Assembly (NCBI RefSeq): GCF_014202995.1
Contig: NZ_JACHIA010000021.1
Span: 1-64,000, forward strand
Direction: 5' to 3'
DNA: 64,000 nt
DNA from: Longimicrobium terrae
GTDB lineage: Bacteria; Gemmatimonadota; Gemmatimonadetes; Longimicrobiales; Longimicrobiaceae
Both the position numbers and the translations under genes were made by a program. This document shows positions 34,989 to 42,888 of the stretch, one piece after another. The notes below the pieces were generated by a model. It saw nothing but the letters and a program-made list of their open reading frames with translations, ran no database searches and was not told the origin of the DNA. Each line of letters starts with the position of its first letter. Positions within the stretch are counted from its first letter, which is position 1.

Positions 34989-35960
34989 ATGACCGATCCG
35001 GCGCGCGCCACGCGCATTCTTACGCAGATCGACCCGCGCAGCTGGGAGCACCCGGCGGACCGCGCCGCGCTCAACGCCCTGCGCCGCATTCCCGTGTTTG
35101 ACCAGGTGCTGCGCACCCTGTTCGGCTTCTTTGGCGAAAAGCCGCTGCGGCTTGCGTTCCTGTCCGGCAGCGTGCGCGTGAGCGAAACGCAGTACGGGCG
35201 CGTGCACCGGCTGTACGCCGACGCGTGCCAGACGCTGGACGCGCCCCGTTATCCGCTGTACGTGCAGCAGAACGTGGAGCTGAACGCCTTTGCCTTCGGG
35301 ATGCAGCAGCCCTTCATCGTCCTCAACAGCGCCACGGTGCAGGCGCTGGACGACGATGAACTGCGCTTCATTCTGGGCCACGAGGTGGGGCACGTGCTCA
35401 GCGGCCACTCGCTGTACCTGACCATGATGCGCATCCTCATTCAGCTTTCCCACGTGGGATTTCCCATCGTGGGACTGGTGGCCACGCCGGTGCTGCTGGC
35501 GCTTCAGGAGTGGCACCGCAAGGCGGAGCTGAGTTGCGACCGCGCCGGCATCCTGGCCGTGCAGAACCCCGAGCCGGCGCTGCGCACCATGATGGCGTTC
35601 GCGGGAGGCAAGAACGCCACGGGCAACCTGGACGAGTTCATGCGCCAGGCCGAGGAGTACCGCGAAACCAGCGACATCGCCGACCAGGTGTTCAAGGTGC
35701 TGAACGTTCTCTGGCTTTCCCACCCCGCGCCCGTGCTGCGCGCGGCGGAGATGCGGACGTGGTTCGAGTCGGGGGGCTACGAGCGCATTCTGGCGGGCGA
35801 GTACCGCCGCCGCGGCGAGCCGGATTCGGCGTACGCGGAGGATCTGCGCGCGGCCGGGCAGAGCTACCGCGAGGCGGCCAGGGAAGGCTTCACCAACGCG
35901 CAGCAGGCGGCGCGGCGGGTAGTGGATTCCTTCCGCCAGGGGTTCGGCGCGCGCGAGTAA
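34989..35960 (+). CDS. M48 family metalloprotease
   Basis: 323 residues from ATG 34989. The zinc motif 'FILGHEVGHVLSGH' places HEVGH at about 131-135, with the third ligand Glu in 'RKAELSCDRAGIL'. One hydrophobic hairpin follows the active site ('LIQLSHVGFPIVGLVATPVL'), so it may be membrane-associated, but the four-helix HtpX arrangement is absent; the order resembles the soluble-type M48 (Oma1/BepA-like) peptidases. A role in protein quality control is inferred. A terminator hairpin follows. Confidence 0.9.
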   Translation: MTDPARATRILTQIDPRSWEHPADRAALNALRRIPVFDQVLRTLFGFFGEKPLRLAFLSGSVRVSETQYGRVHRLYADACQTLDAPRYPLYVQQNVELNAFAFGMQQPFIVLNSATVQALDDDELRFILGHEVGHVLSGHSLYLTMMRILIQLSHVGFPIVGLVATPVLLALQEWHRKAELSCDRAGILAVQNPEPALRTMMAFAGGKNATGNLDEFMRQAEEYRETSDIADQVFKVLNVLWLSHPAPVLRAAEMRTWFESGGYERILAGEYRRRGEPDSAYAEDLRAAGQSYREAAREGFTNAQQAARRVVDSFRQGFGARE

Positions 35961-35965
35961 GTGCG

Positions 35966-35986
35966 GGCGCCCCACACGGGGGCGCC
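35966..35986 (+). terminator. Terminator hairpin after the M48 gene
   Basis: Stem GGCGCCCC/GGGGCGCC (35966-35973, 35979-35986), 5 bases past the stop; no U-run. Confidence 0.6.
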
Positions 35987-36343
35987 GCCGCCGCACGCCG
36001 CGTCACGCCGGGCGGAACGGAGACGTGCGGCGCCGATCTCTTTACGCCATGCGTGCGGCCGGATCGGGCCCGTCCGGACGGGGATTCTCCCCGGCTGCAG
36101 CGGGACCCGGAGGACGGGCGTGAATCCAGCAAGCCTGCCTGTGGCGGGCACTTAGCCCATCACGGGACCGTGCCGGAGCGCAACTGGACGGGGTGCGCGG
36201 CGCGGGCGGGTGTGCTCCTCGTGCACCGGACGGCGTAAAGTCCAGCAATCACGCCGCCGGATGTGGAACCGCCCTTGCATCAGGTCCGTTCGGCGAGCCG
36301 AGCGGCGCGCTTCTTCTCAACCGCCCACGCGTGGAGAGCACCA
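35987..36343. other. Intergenic stretch upstream of the HU gene
   Basis: About 360 bp without a supported gene. It must hold the promoter of the HU-like gene at 36344, but I could not find a convincing -35/-10 pair. Confidence 0.4.
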
Positions 36344-36883
36344 ATGAACAAGGCGCAGTTCATCGACCAGGTCGCGGACAAGGCACAGTTGAGCAAGGCG
36401 GCGGCGCAGCGCGCGGTGGACGCCATCTTCGATACGGCGGGCGGCGCCATCTCGGAGACGGTGCACTCCCTCGGCGAGCTGAGCATCCCCGGCTTCGGCA
36501 AGTTCACCAAGAAGACGCGGGCCGCCCGCACCGGACGCAACCCGCGCACCGGCGCCGAGATCCAGATTCCCGAGCGCAGCAGCATCGGCTTTACCGCCGG
36601 CAAGAACCTGCGTGAAGGCACCATCAGCGGACGCCGCAAGGCGGCGGGCGCGGTGGCCGGGGCGGCGCTGGGCGCGGCCGCGGGTGCGGCGGCGGCCACC
36701 GCCGGCGCTCCCAAGAAGGGCGGCGTCAACAGCGGCGCTTCCGCCGAGGCGAGCACGGGCGACACCGCTTCCTCCGGCGCCAAGGCGTCCGGCGGCGCCA
36801 AGGGCACCGGCGCGGCCAAGAGCGGCGGCACGGCGGCCAAGGGCAAGTCGGGCGGCGCCAAGGGCGGCAGCGCCAAGAGCTGA
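36344..36883 (+). CDS. HU-family DNA-binding protein with long Ala/Gly/Lys tail
   Basis: 179 residues. The first 92 form a normal HU/IHF fold: 'MNKAQFIDQVADKAQLSKAA', 'LSIPGFGKFTKKTRAARTGR', 'NPRTGAEIQIPERSSIGFTA' and 'GKNLREGTISGRR'. A tail of about 85 residues rich in Ala, Gly, Ser and Lys follows, with repeated 'GGAKG/SGGAK' units. Such tails (mycobacterial HupB, histone-H1-like ends) add non-specific DNA binding and compaction. ATG 36344 follows GGAGAGCACC. A strong terminator closes the gene. I infer a nucleoid protein. Confidence 0.92.
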   Translation: MNKAQFIDQVADKAQLSKAAAQRAVDAIFDTAGGAISETVHSLGELSIPGFGKFTKKTRAARTGRNPRTGAEIQIPERSSIGFTAGKNLREGTISGRRKAAGAVAGAALGAAAGAAAATAGAPKKGGVNSGASAEASTGDTASSGAKASGGAKGTGAAKSGGTAAKGKSGGAKGGSAKS

Positions 36884-36903
36884 GGCTTTCCGGCGCAGGC
36901 ACA

Positions 36904-36946
36904 CGAGGCCGCGTCCCGTTTTCGGGGCGCGGCCTCGCTCGTTTTC
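36904..36946 (+). terminator. HU gene terminator
   Basis: Stem CGAGGCCGCGTCCC/GGGGCGCGGCCTCG (36904-36917, 36924-36937; one G-T wobble) with loop GTTTTC, then CTCGTTTTC. Confidence 0.8.
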
Positions 36947-37061
36947 CGCCGCATGCGGGACGGCCATCGCCCGCGGCACGGAATCCGCCTGTGAGCCCGC
37001 GCCGCCCGGAATCTGTACCGTGCGGCCGATTTCGCATGGACCCGCGGACCGGAGGTATCCC

Positions 37062-38258
37062 CTGCCGCAGTACGACGAAAAACCAGAGCCCCGCATTCCC
37101 GACATCCAGATCCGCCGGGTGATCTGGAGATCCGCCGACGTGGCGCGGATCTTTGTGATGGGCATCATCTTCACGTTTCTGTGGCGCTTCTTCTGGCTGG
37201 TGCACAACGCCATCTTCATCGCCCTGCTGGCGGTGCTGATCGCCATCGTGCTGCACGCGCCGGCCAAGTGGCTGTCCCGGCGGGGGATCCCGTTCGGCGT
37301 GGCGCTGCCGATTGTGATGATTGCGTTCGTCGGCAGCCTGGTGGGGCTGCTGATCGCCATGATTCCGCAGATCGCCGAGCAGGTGCGCCTGCTGGCGGGC
37401 GAGCTGCCCAAGACCATGGCGGCGGCGCAGGTGTGGCTGGGCCGGCAGACGGGCGAGGGGCCCAACTCCGAGCTGGGGCGCAGCCTGGGGCAGCAGGCCA
37501 CCGAGTTCCTGGGCCGCTTCGTCCCTATGGCGTTCAACATGATCAGCACGGTGCTGGGCTCGTTCGCCATCGTGGTGCTAGCCGGGTTCTTCGCCGCGCA
37601 GCCGGAGCTGTACCGCGGGCTGATCCTGCGGATGATTCCGCCCGATTCCCGCCCCAAGTGGACGCGCATCTACGACGAGGCCGGCACCAACCTGCGCAAC
37701 TGGGTGCTGGGCAAGGCGCTTACGATGGCGTTCATCGGGCTGGTGACGTACGTGGGACTGGTGCTGTTCAAGATCCCGGGGGCGCTGGCGCTGGCCGCGT
37801 TCGCGGCGATGATGGAATTCATCCCCAACTTCGGGCCCACGATCGCCGCGGTACCCGCGATGATGGCCGGGTTCGCCATGTCGCCCATGACGGCGGTGTA
37901 CGTGGGGATCTTCTACTTTCTGTTGCAGCAGGTGCAGAACGCCATCACCGTTCCGCTGGTGGAGCGCAAGGCGGTCAACATTCCGCCCGCCGGGCTGCTG
38001 GTGTGGCAGCTGATGCTGACCGTGGGGTTCGGGCTGCTGGCGCTGTTCGTGGCCACGCCCATGCTGGCGGTGATCGTGGTCGCCGTCCGCGTGCTGTACG
38101 TGGAGCCTTCCGAGGAGCGCCAGCAGTGGGACCGGCGTGAGAACAGCGGGCCGGGCGCGCCCGCGGATACGCTGCTGGAAGAGGCGGAGCGCGCTTCGGA
38201 GATGGCGATTGCCGAGCGGGAGCGTGCCCCGAATCCGCCGCGCGAGATGCCGGGATGA
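37062..38258 (+). CDS. AI-2E family transporter, copy 2, probable CTG start
   Basis: About 398 residues. Family features: 'GIIFTFLWRFFWLVHNAIFI', 'GIPFGVALPIVMIAFVGSLV', the long periplasmic-type helix region ('ELPKTMAAAQVWLGRQTGEG'), 'WVLGKALTMAFIGLVTYVGL', 'MMEFIPNFGPTIAAVPAMMA' (conserved FIPNFGP) and 'NAITVPLVERKAVNIPPAGL'. No in-frame ATG lies near the N-terminus. A consensus GGAGGT (37051-37056) sits 5 nt before an in-frame CTG at 37062, so I place the start there; an in-frame GTG at 37020 lacks such a site. Substrate unknown. The first copy is at 13716-14909. Confidence 0.85.
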   Translation: MPQYDEKPEPRIPDIQIRRVIWRSADVARIFVMGIIFTFLWRFFWLVHNAIFIALLAVLIAIVLHAPAKWLSRRGIPFGVALPIVMIAFVGSLVGLLIAMIPQIAEQVRLLAGELPKTMAAAQVWLGRQTGEGPNSELGRSLGQQATEFLGRFVPMAFNMISTVLGSFAIVVLAGFFAAQPELYRGLILRMIPPDSRPKWTRIYDEAGTNLRNWVLGKALTMAFIGLVTYVGLVLFKIPGALALAAFAAMMEFIPNFGPTIAAVPAMMAGFAMSPMTAVYVGIFYFLLQQVQNAITVPLVERKAVNIPPAGLLVWQLMLTVGFGLLALFVATPMLAVIVVAVRVLYVEPSEERQQWDRRENSGPGAPADTLLEEAERASEMAIAERERAPNPPREMPG

Positions 38259-38277
38259 ACACCAACTGCCCTCACGC

Positions 38278-38367
38278 GGAGGTCGCGGAGGTCGCGGGGG
38301 TCGCGGGGGTCGCGGGGGTCGCGGGGGTCGCGGGGGTCGCGGGGGTCGCGGGGGTCGCGGGGGTCGC
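38278..38367. repeat. 9-bp tandem repeat, 10 copies
   Basis: Two GGAGGTCGC units are followed by eight perfect GGGGGTCGC units, 20 bases after the permease stop. The array begins inside an R1-type sequence (ctcacgcggaggtcgcggag), so it probably arose by slippage in an R1 end. Repeated G5 runs could form G-quadruplexes. Confidence 0.95.
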
Positions 38368-38424
38368 GGGGAGCCCGGTGCGGACTCGGACTCCCGAGCG
38401 TTGAGACGGATTGTGGATGGACGC

Positions 38425-38452
38425 GAATCGCCGCCTGTACGGGCGGCGATTC
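38425..38452 (+). terminator. Terminator hairpin downstream of the permease
   Basis: Stem GAATCGCCGCC/GGCGGCGATTC (38425-38435, 38442-38452), then CTGTTTCC. Probably ends the permease transcript after it passes the tandem repeat. Confidence 0.65.
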
Positions 38453-38795
38453 CTGTTTCCGGCACCTTCCCACGACTCGAACGGACGGACGGTCGAGTCC
38501 TCTCGGGGCGACGCTTCGATCGAAAACAGTGTAACCTATTGGGGACGATAGGCTTGAGCCTCTCCTGCATCCGCTCTTCCTTGCAGGCGATCGCGCACCA
38601 TCCCGCGGATCACGACTCCGTCCCGCGGCGGACGATTCTTTACAGGTGCACGCGGAACGCGGACCACCGCGAGGTCCAGTTCCCTCCGCAGGCCGTCCAG
38701 CATGGTGCGCGGAACGGAATGCCGTCGCTGTCGCGAAGGCGAAGGAAGAGCTGAATTACGTACATCAGTTGCAGGAGCAGGGGGGGGAATGCACG
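38453..38795. other. Gene-free stretch
   Basis: About 340 bp between two hairpins with no supported gene. Lower GC around 38521-38560 hints at a promoter, but no clear pair was found. Confidence 0.4.
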
Positions 38796-38824
38796 ACGGG
38801 GCCCCGCGATGCGCGGGGCCCCGT
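38796..38824. terminator. Terminator of the L,D-transpeptidase gene
   Basis: Perfect 13-bp stem ACGGGGCCCCGCG/CGCGGGGCCCCGT (38796-38808, 38812-38824), 21 bases past the minus-strand stop. On the plus strand it is followed by ACGTTTT. Confidence 0.75.
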
Positions 38825-38845
38825 ACGTTTTCCGTCTGCCGCGCG

Positions 38846-39454
38846 TCAGGCGCGGATCTGCACCGGCACGGGGTCCGAGAGGCCCACCTCGGTGGTGGAG
38901 CGCACCCGGTTCAGCACGCGGTGCCACCAGTTGGGCGGCCGCGTAGCCCCGCCGTGCGCCATCACCATGCGCCCAAGCTCGATCACGTCATCGTTGCGCA
39001 TGCGGATGCAGCCGTGGCTCTCCGCCTCGCCCAGTGAATCGGTGTCGCGGGTGCCGTGGATGTAGTAATCCGGGTTCTGGAAGAAGATCTTGACCTTCCC
39101 CATGGGATTCCGCGGATCGCCCGGCTCGCGCGGCTGCTTGTTGCGCGCCCACGCGGCATCGGGCGGAACCCACCGCGGGTTCCAGACCATCCGGCGCACC
39201 GCGAACGAGCCGCGCGGCGTGGGGTGCCGCGGCTGGCCGATGGCGACGGAGTACGTTTCCTCCACCTCGTCGCCGTGCATCACGTACAGCTCGCGCTCCG
39301 ACAGATCGATCACGAGACGGAAGCCCGGAGCCGCCGCGGTCGCGGCCACCGGCTCGGAAGCCTCGGCCGGGGCAACGGTCGCCATCCCGCCCCCCGCAAG
39401 CGCGCCGGCCATGGCCGCGGCAAGCGTGAAATTTCTGACCTTAAATGCCCGCAT
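38846..39454 (-). CDS. Secreted L,D-transpeptidase (YkuD domain)
   Basis: 202 residues from ATG 39454, with GAAGGAAGG before it. Signal peptide up to about residue 32 (AAAMAGALAGGGMATVAPAE). The YkuD domain begins 'FRLVIDLSERELYVMHGDEV' and reaches the catalytic 'GEAESHGCIRMRNDDVIELG' (His and nucleophile Cys at about 147), with 'YYIHGTRDTDSLG' carrying the first His. It would form 3-3 peptidoglycan cross-links or attach proteins to peptidoglycan in the periplasm. A monocistronic unit between a terminator and a gene-poor spacer. Confidence 0.93.
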   Translation of the reverse strand: MRAFKVRNFTLAAAMAGALAGGGMATVAPAEASEPVAATAAAPGFRLVIDLSERELYVMHGDEVEETYSVAIGQPRHPTPRGSFAVRRMVWNPRWVPPDAAWARNKQPREPGDPRNPMGKVKIFFQNPDYYIHGTRDTDSLGEAESHGCIRMRNDDVIELGRMVMAHGGATRPPNWWHRVLNRVRSTTEVGLSDPVPVQIRA

Positions 39455-39676
39455 GTCGCCTTCCTTCAACGAGTTACCCTCGACTGATGGAGAAGGGACA
39501 ACGGAAAGATCGTGCCAAACATCCGGCGCGGACCCACCCGGGTTGCCGGGCGGAGTTGCCGGATCGTTCAACAAACGTCCGCGCGTCCGATCCGCATGCG
39601 TGCACGCGGATCAGACGCGCGGGCGGGCGCGCATAGACCAACCGCCAGCCCCGAATAGGCCACATCCACCATCACC

Positions 39677-40135
39677 TCATCCGCCATCCGCGAGCACGAG
39701 GCGCATCACCACGGCGCTTGCGGGACACACGTCGCGGAACTCGCCGGATTCCCGCAGCTCCGCGGGCGCATCCGCCCGCTCCACCCGCGCGAAGCCCAGG
39801 CGCGGAAAGAAATTTTCCGCCGTCGTGGTCAGCAGGTAGAGCGCGTCCAGCCCCGCTTCCCGCGCCCACCGCACGCGGTCGCGGGTGAGCGCCTGCCCCA
39901 GCCCGGTGCCGCGTGCCTCAGGCGCGACGGCCACGGAGCGGAGCAGCCCGGCGCACCCGTGCACCTCCACCCCCGCGACGCCGGTCACACCATTCCCGTC
40001 CGTGGCGACCACGTACGCGTCGCCCCAGCCCTCCCGGATGCCGTCACCAGGGAGCGCGGCGTCGCCGGTCAGCCGCAGCACCGCCTCAAGGTCCTCCGCC
40101 CGCGCGGGGCGGAGGGTCCACTGCGTGGCCGCCAT
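39677..40135 (-). CDS. arsN2: Arsenic-cluster N-acetyltransferase (ArsN2-like GNAT)
   Basis: 152 residues from ATG 40135, which lies 13 nt after the arsM stop; an in-frame start at 40192 would overlap arsM. GNAT fold with the acetyl-CoA loop 'VAVAPEARGTGLGQALT' and the ArsN2-type ending 'LYLLTTTAENFFPRLGFARV' followed by 'FRDVCPASAVVMRL'. ArsN-type enzymes N-acetylate arsenic-containing or toxic amino-acid analogues; the exact substrate of ArsN2 is not settled. Third gene of the arsR-arsM-arsN2 operon. Confidence 0.85.
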   Translation of the reverse strand: MAATQWTLRPARAEDLEAVLRLTGDAALPGDGIREGWGDAYVVATDGNGVTGVAGVEVHGCAGLLRSVAVAPEARGTGLGQALTRDRVRWAREAGLDALYLLTTTAENFFPRLGFARVERADAPAELRESGEFRDVCPASAVVMRLVLADGG

Positions 40136-40148
40136 CAACCCGTTCCCG

Positions 40149-41024
40149 TCAGCAGCAGTCCGGACCGGAGCACGCGGGGCCGGACAGGCCAAGCGTGACG
40201 AACGCCTGCCGCGGCTTGGTCGCGCGCACGAAGGCGCTCATGAAGCGGCCGTCGATCTCGGTGGAGATGGTGTCCGCGTCCAGTCCCGATTCCGCCAGGA
40301 ACGTCCGCGCATCCTCCGCCCGGTAGATGCGGGTCGGCTCGATGTCCACGCCCTGGAAGCCGGACTCCGCCAGCAGCCGCGCAAACTCTTGCTCCTCCAG
40401 CGCGCCTGCCACGCACCCGACCCACAGCTCCATGCTGCGCTTCATCTCCGCCGGCACCTCGCCGCGCACGACCACGTCGCTCACGGCGAAGCGGCCGCCG
40501 GGCTTGAGCACGCGAAACGCCTCCTGCAGCACGCGCCGCTTGTCGCCGGACAGGTTGATGACGCAGTTGGAGATGATGACGTCCACCGAGTTGTCGGGAA
40601 GAGGGATCTCCTCGATGTGCCCCTTGAGGAACTCCACGTTGGTGGCGCCGGCTTCGCGGGCGTTGGCGCGCGCGAGATCCAGCATCTCATCCGTCATGTC
40701 CAGCCCGAACGCGCGGCCGGTGGGGCCCACGCGGCGCGCGGACAGCAGGACGTCGATGCCCCCGCCGCTTCCCAGGTCCAGCACTGTCTCGCCCTCCTTC
40801 AACTCCGCCAGCGCGGTGGGGTTGCCGCAGCCGAGCGAGGCCAGCACCGCCTGCTCCGGGAGCAGCGCCGTCTGCCCGTCCGCATACAGGTTGGAGGTGA
40901 TGGGGTCGCAGCTGCCGTTGAAGGCCGCGCCGCCGCAGCAGGAGTTGGCGCCGCCCGCCGCCACCCGCAGCGCCGCCTGGCCGTACTTTTCGCGAACCGT
41001 GTCGCGGATTGTGGTGTCGCTCAT
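40149..41024 (-). CDS. arsM: Arsenite S-adenosylmethionine methyltransferase (ArsM)
   Basis: Methylates As(III) using SAM to methyl-arsenicals as a detoxification step. 291 residues. SAM motif 'VLDLGSGGGIDVLLSA' and arsenic-binding cysteines in 'NSCCGGAAF', 'VIISNCVINLSGDKRRVL' and 'LWVGCVAGALEE' match ArsM. The C-terminus 'CSGPDCC' adds a further Cys cluster. ATG 41024 follows AGGAGAGAG. It sits directly downstream of arsR (54-nt gap) and upstream of arsN2, so arsenite should induce all three through ArsR. Confidence 0.95.
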   Translation of the reverse strand: MSDTTIRDTVREKYGQAALRVAAGGANSCCGGAAFNGSCDPITSNLYADGQTALLPEQAVLASLGCGNPTALAELKEGETVLDLGSGGGIDVLLSARRVGPTGRAFGLDMTDEMLDLARANAREAGATNVEFLKGHIEEIPLPDNSVDVIISNCVINLSGDKRRVLQEAFRVLKPGGRFAVSDVVVRGEVPAEMKRSMELWVGCVAGALEEQEFARLLAESGFQGVDIEPTRIYRAEDARTFLAESGLDADTISTEIDGRFMSAFVRATKPRQAFVTLGLSGPACSGPDCC

Positions 41025-41077
41025 CGCACTCTCTCCTGACAAGAAATGTTGATGGATCACGGTAAAAAAACCGCGGC

Positions 41078-41416
41078 CTACCCGCAGCATCCGTCCGCGA
41101 CGGTCCAGCCGTGCTGCGCCTGCGCATTGGCGGGCTTCAGTTCGGCGGCGACGGCGGAGATGGTTTCCAGCGCTTCCGGATTGATCTGGTAGTACACCCA
41201 CCGGCCCTGCCTGCGGTCGATCAGCACGCCGGCGTCCTTCATGGCCCGCAGGTGAAACGACAGCCGCGACTGCGCCGCGTCCAGAATGCCGGTCAGCTCG
41301 CACACGCAGCGCTCCCCGTCCACCAGTTGGCGGAGGATGGCGAGCCGCGTTTCATCGGCCAGCGCGTGAAAGAGGCGCGCGGTGCGGCTCAGGTCGGTGA
41401 GGAGGGATGTGCTCAT
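41078..41416 (-). CDS. arsR: ArsR-family arsenic-responsive repressor
   Basis: 112 residues, winged helix. 'ALADETRLAILRQLVDGERC' followed by 'VCELTGILDAAQSRLSFHLR' (the CVC metal motif within the alpha-3 region of ArsR) and 'VLIDRRQGRWVYYQI'. The C-terminal CCG gives additional thiols for As(III), as in several ArsR types. It would repress its own operon by binding the dyad at 41427-41442 just upstream of its ATG, and release it on arsenite binding. Confidence 0.95.
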   Translation of the reverse strand: MSTSLLTDLSRTARLFHALADETRLAILRQLVDGERCVCELTGILDAAQSRLSFHLRAMKDAGVLIDRRQGRWVYYQINPEALETISAVAAELKPANAQAQHGWTVADGCCG

Positions 41417-41426
41417 GGGAGAATAG

Positions 41427-41442
41427 TATCAACAAAAATTGA
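41427..41442. promoter_or_regulatory. ArsR operator
   Basis: ATCAA (41427-41431) and TTGAT (41438-41442) with a 6-bp AT-rich centre match the ArsR/SmtB-type consensus ATCAA-N6-TTGAT. It lies 10 bp upstream of the arsR ATG on the minus strand and stands out as AT-rich. Confidence 0.75.
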
Positions 41443-41460
41443 TTCGTCAAGGCAGGCTCC

Positions 41461-41786
41461 AGGGCGGCCCCCACCCGGGCCGGCACCACCGGCCCACCCT
41501 CCCCCAAAAAAGACTGGGGGAGGGTTGGGAAGGGCGGATGGTTCGGCGTGCGGGGCGGAGTTCGGCGCGTAAGCGGGTTTGTTCAAGCGAATAAATCCGC
41601 CGCTCAAACAGCGGTAAGCCCCGACACCGGCCGCTGGCGCGTCCGGTTCGGGGCTTCAACTGCATCAGGGGCAACAGACAGCGGAGATCGCGTCGCGAGC
41701 CGAAGCCCGATCCCGCGCCGAACGGCTCCCCCTCTCCCGCTTGCGGGAGAGGGGGCTGGGGGGTGAGGGCTGCCTCGGCATGCGCC
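41461..41786. repeat. Cluster of dispersed repeats R4, R5 and R3 between arsR and apt
   Basis: No gene lies between 41417 and 41851. 41461-41524 (R4: gggcggcccccacccgggc, then the hairpin CCCTCCCCCA/TGGGGGAGGG at 41497-41524) recurs at 60796-60857. 41638-41667 (gcgtccggttcggggcttca) recurs at 375-411. 41721-41786 (R3: aacggctccccctctcccgc and its hairpin with ttgcgggagagggggctggg) recurs at 45945-46010 with few changes. Confidence 0.85.
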
Positions 41787-41851
41787 GAACTCTCCCCGGC
41801 GCACCACCCTGACCCGCCCCGCGGCAATCCTTCCGATCGCTTGAAATCGCT

Positions 41852-42367
41852 TCAGTACGTAAGCAGCGAGTGGACGGGGTGTGGCGCCAGCGCCTGTCGG
41901 CCCTGCAGAAAGAGCAGCTCCACCACGAACGCGATCTCGGCGACCGTCGCGCCCACGTCCTGCAGCAGCGCGGCGGCGGCCGCGGCCGTCCCGCCTGTGG
42001 CCAGCAGGTCGTCCAGCAGCAGCACGCGCTCGCCGGGGCGCGCCGCGTCCACGTGCATCTCCAGCGTGTTGGTGCCGTACTCCAGCGCGTACTCGCGGCT
42101 CACCTTTTCCCCCGGCAGCTTGCCGATCTTGCGGATGGGGATGAAGCCCACGCCCAGCGCCATCGCCAGCGGCGCGCCGAACAGAAAGCCGCGTGACTCG
42201 ATCCCCGCCACGGCGTCGATCCCCTGATCCCGGTAGCGCGCGGCCAGGGCCCCGATCACCTCGGCAAAGGCGCCGGGATCGCGCAGCAGCGGGGTCACGT
42301 CGCGAAACATAATTCCCCGCGAGGGAAAGTCGGGCACGTCGCGGATGAGCGCCTTCAGGTGCTCCAT
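41852..42367 (-). CDS. apt: Adenine phosphoribosyltransferase
   Basis: Purine salvage: adenine plus PRPP to AMP. 171 residues. 'IRDVPDFPSRGIMFRDVTPL' is the typical N-terminus; 'VAGIESRGFLFGAPLA' and the PRPP loop 'VLLLDDLLATGGTAAAAAAL' are diagnostic. ATG 42367 (MEHLKALIRDVPDFP) gives the usual length. It runs divergently from apaG with a 137-bp spacer. Confidence 0.96.
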   Translation of the reverse strand: MEHLKALIRDVPDFPSRGIMFRDVTPLLRDPGAFAEVIGALAARYRDQGIDAVAGIESRGFLFGAPLAMALGVGFIPIRKIGKLPGEKVSREYALEYGTNTLEMHVDAARPGERVLLLDDLLATGGTAAAAAALLQDVGATVAEIAFVVELLFLQGRQALAPHPVHSLLTY

Positions 42368-42504
42368 CGGCCTGTCCTGGGCTCAGTGAGTTCGGCGGGA
42401 GAGGGTGGCGCGGGGAATGTACGTTCAGCGTTTCGCCTCCAACAGCGTTGACCGGCCGCCCCGCGCGCCGTATCCTGCGCCAGCACCCGCACCGGTCTGA
42501 ATGC

Positions 42505-42885
42505 ATGTTCTTTTATCGCATCACCGAAGGCATACGCATCACCGTCACGCCGTTCTTCCTGGAACCGCAGTCCGATCCGGGCGAGCCGCGCTACGTGTTC
42601 GCGTATCACATCCGCATTGAAAACGTCGGCTCCACCGCCGCGCGCCTGCGCCGCCGCCACTGGCTGATTCACGATCCCGTGGCCGGCGACAGCGAGGTGG
42701 AGGGCGAGGGCGTGGTGGGCCAGGAGCCGCTCCTGGAGCCCGGCGGCGTGCACGAGTACCAGAGCTTCTGCGTGCTGCGCGGCCCCGAAGGCCACATGGA
42801 GGGTTCGTACCTGATGGAGCGGCCGGACGGAACCACCTTCCGCGCCGTCATCCCGCGCTTTCTTCTTCGTCTTCAGACGCACTGA
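42505..42885 (+). CDS. apaG: ApaG protein
   Basis: 126 residues. 'GIRITVTPFFLEPQSDPGEP' followed by 'RYVFAYHIRIENVGSTAARL', 'RRRHWLIHDPVAGDSEVEGE' and 'GVVGQEPLLEPGGVHEYQSF' match ApaG throughout, including the conserved RHW and GVVGxxP motifs. The family forms a fibronectin-III-like fold; links to Co2+/Mg2+ handling and Ap4A are reported, but the molecular function is unclear. ATG 42505 starts MFFYRITEG. The next gene starts 3 nt after its stop, so they form an operon. Confidence 0.95.
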   Translation: MFFYRITEGIRITVTPFFLEPQSDPGEPRYVFAYHIRIENVGSTAARLRRRHWLIHDPVAGDSEVEGEGVVGQEPLLEPGGVHEYQSFCVLRGPEGHMEGSYLMERPDGTTFRAVIPRFLLRLQTH

Positions 42886-42888
42886 CCC

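Noticed and set aside
38278-38367. Tandem repeats as a CRISPR array
   Set aside because: Units are 9 bp and contiguous, with no spacers and no cas genes.
38640-38760. Minus-strand 42-codon frame before the L,D-transpeptidase
   Set aside because: No ribosome-binding site, no conserved look, and it lies beyond the transpeptidase terminator.
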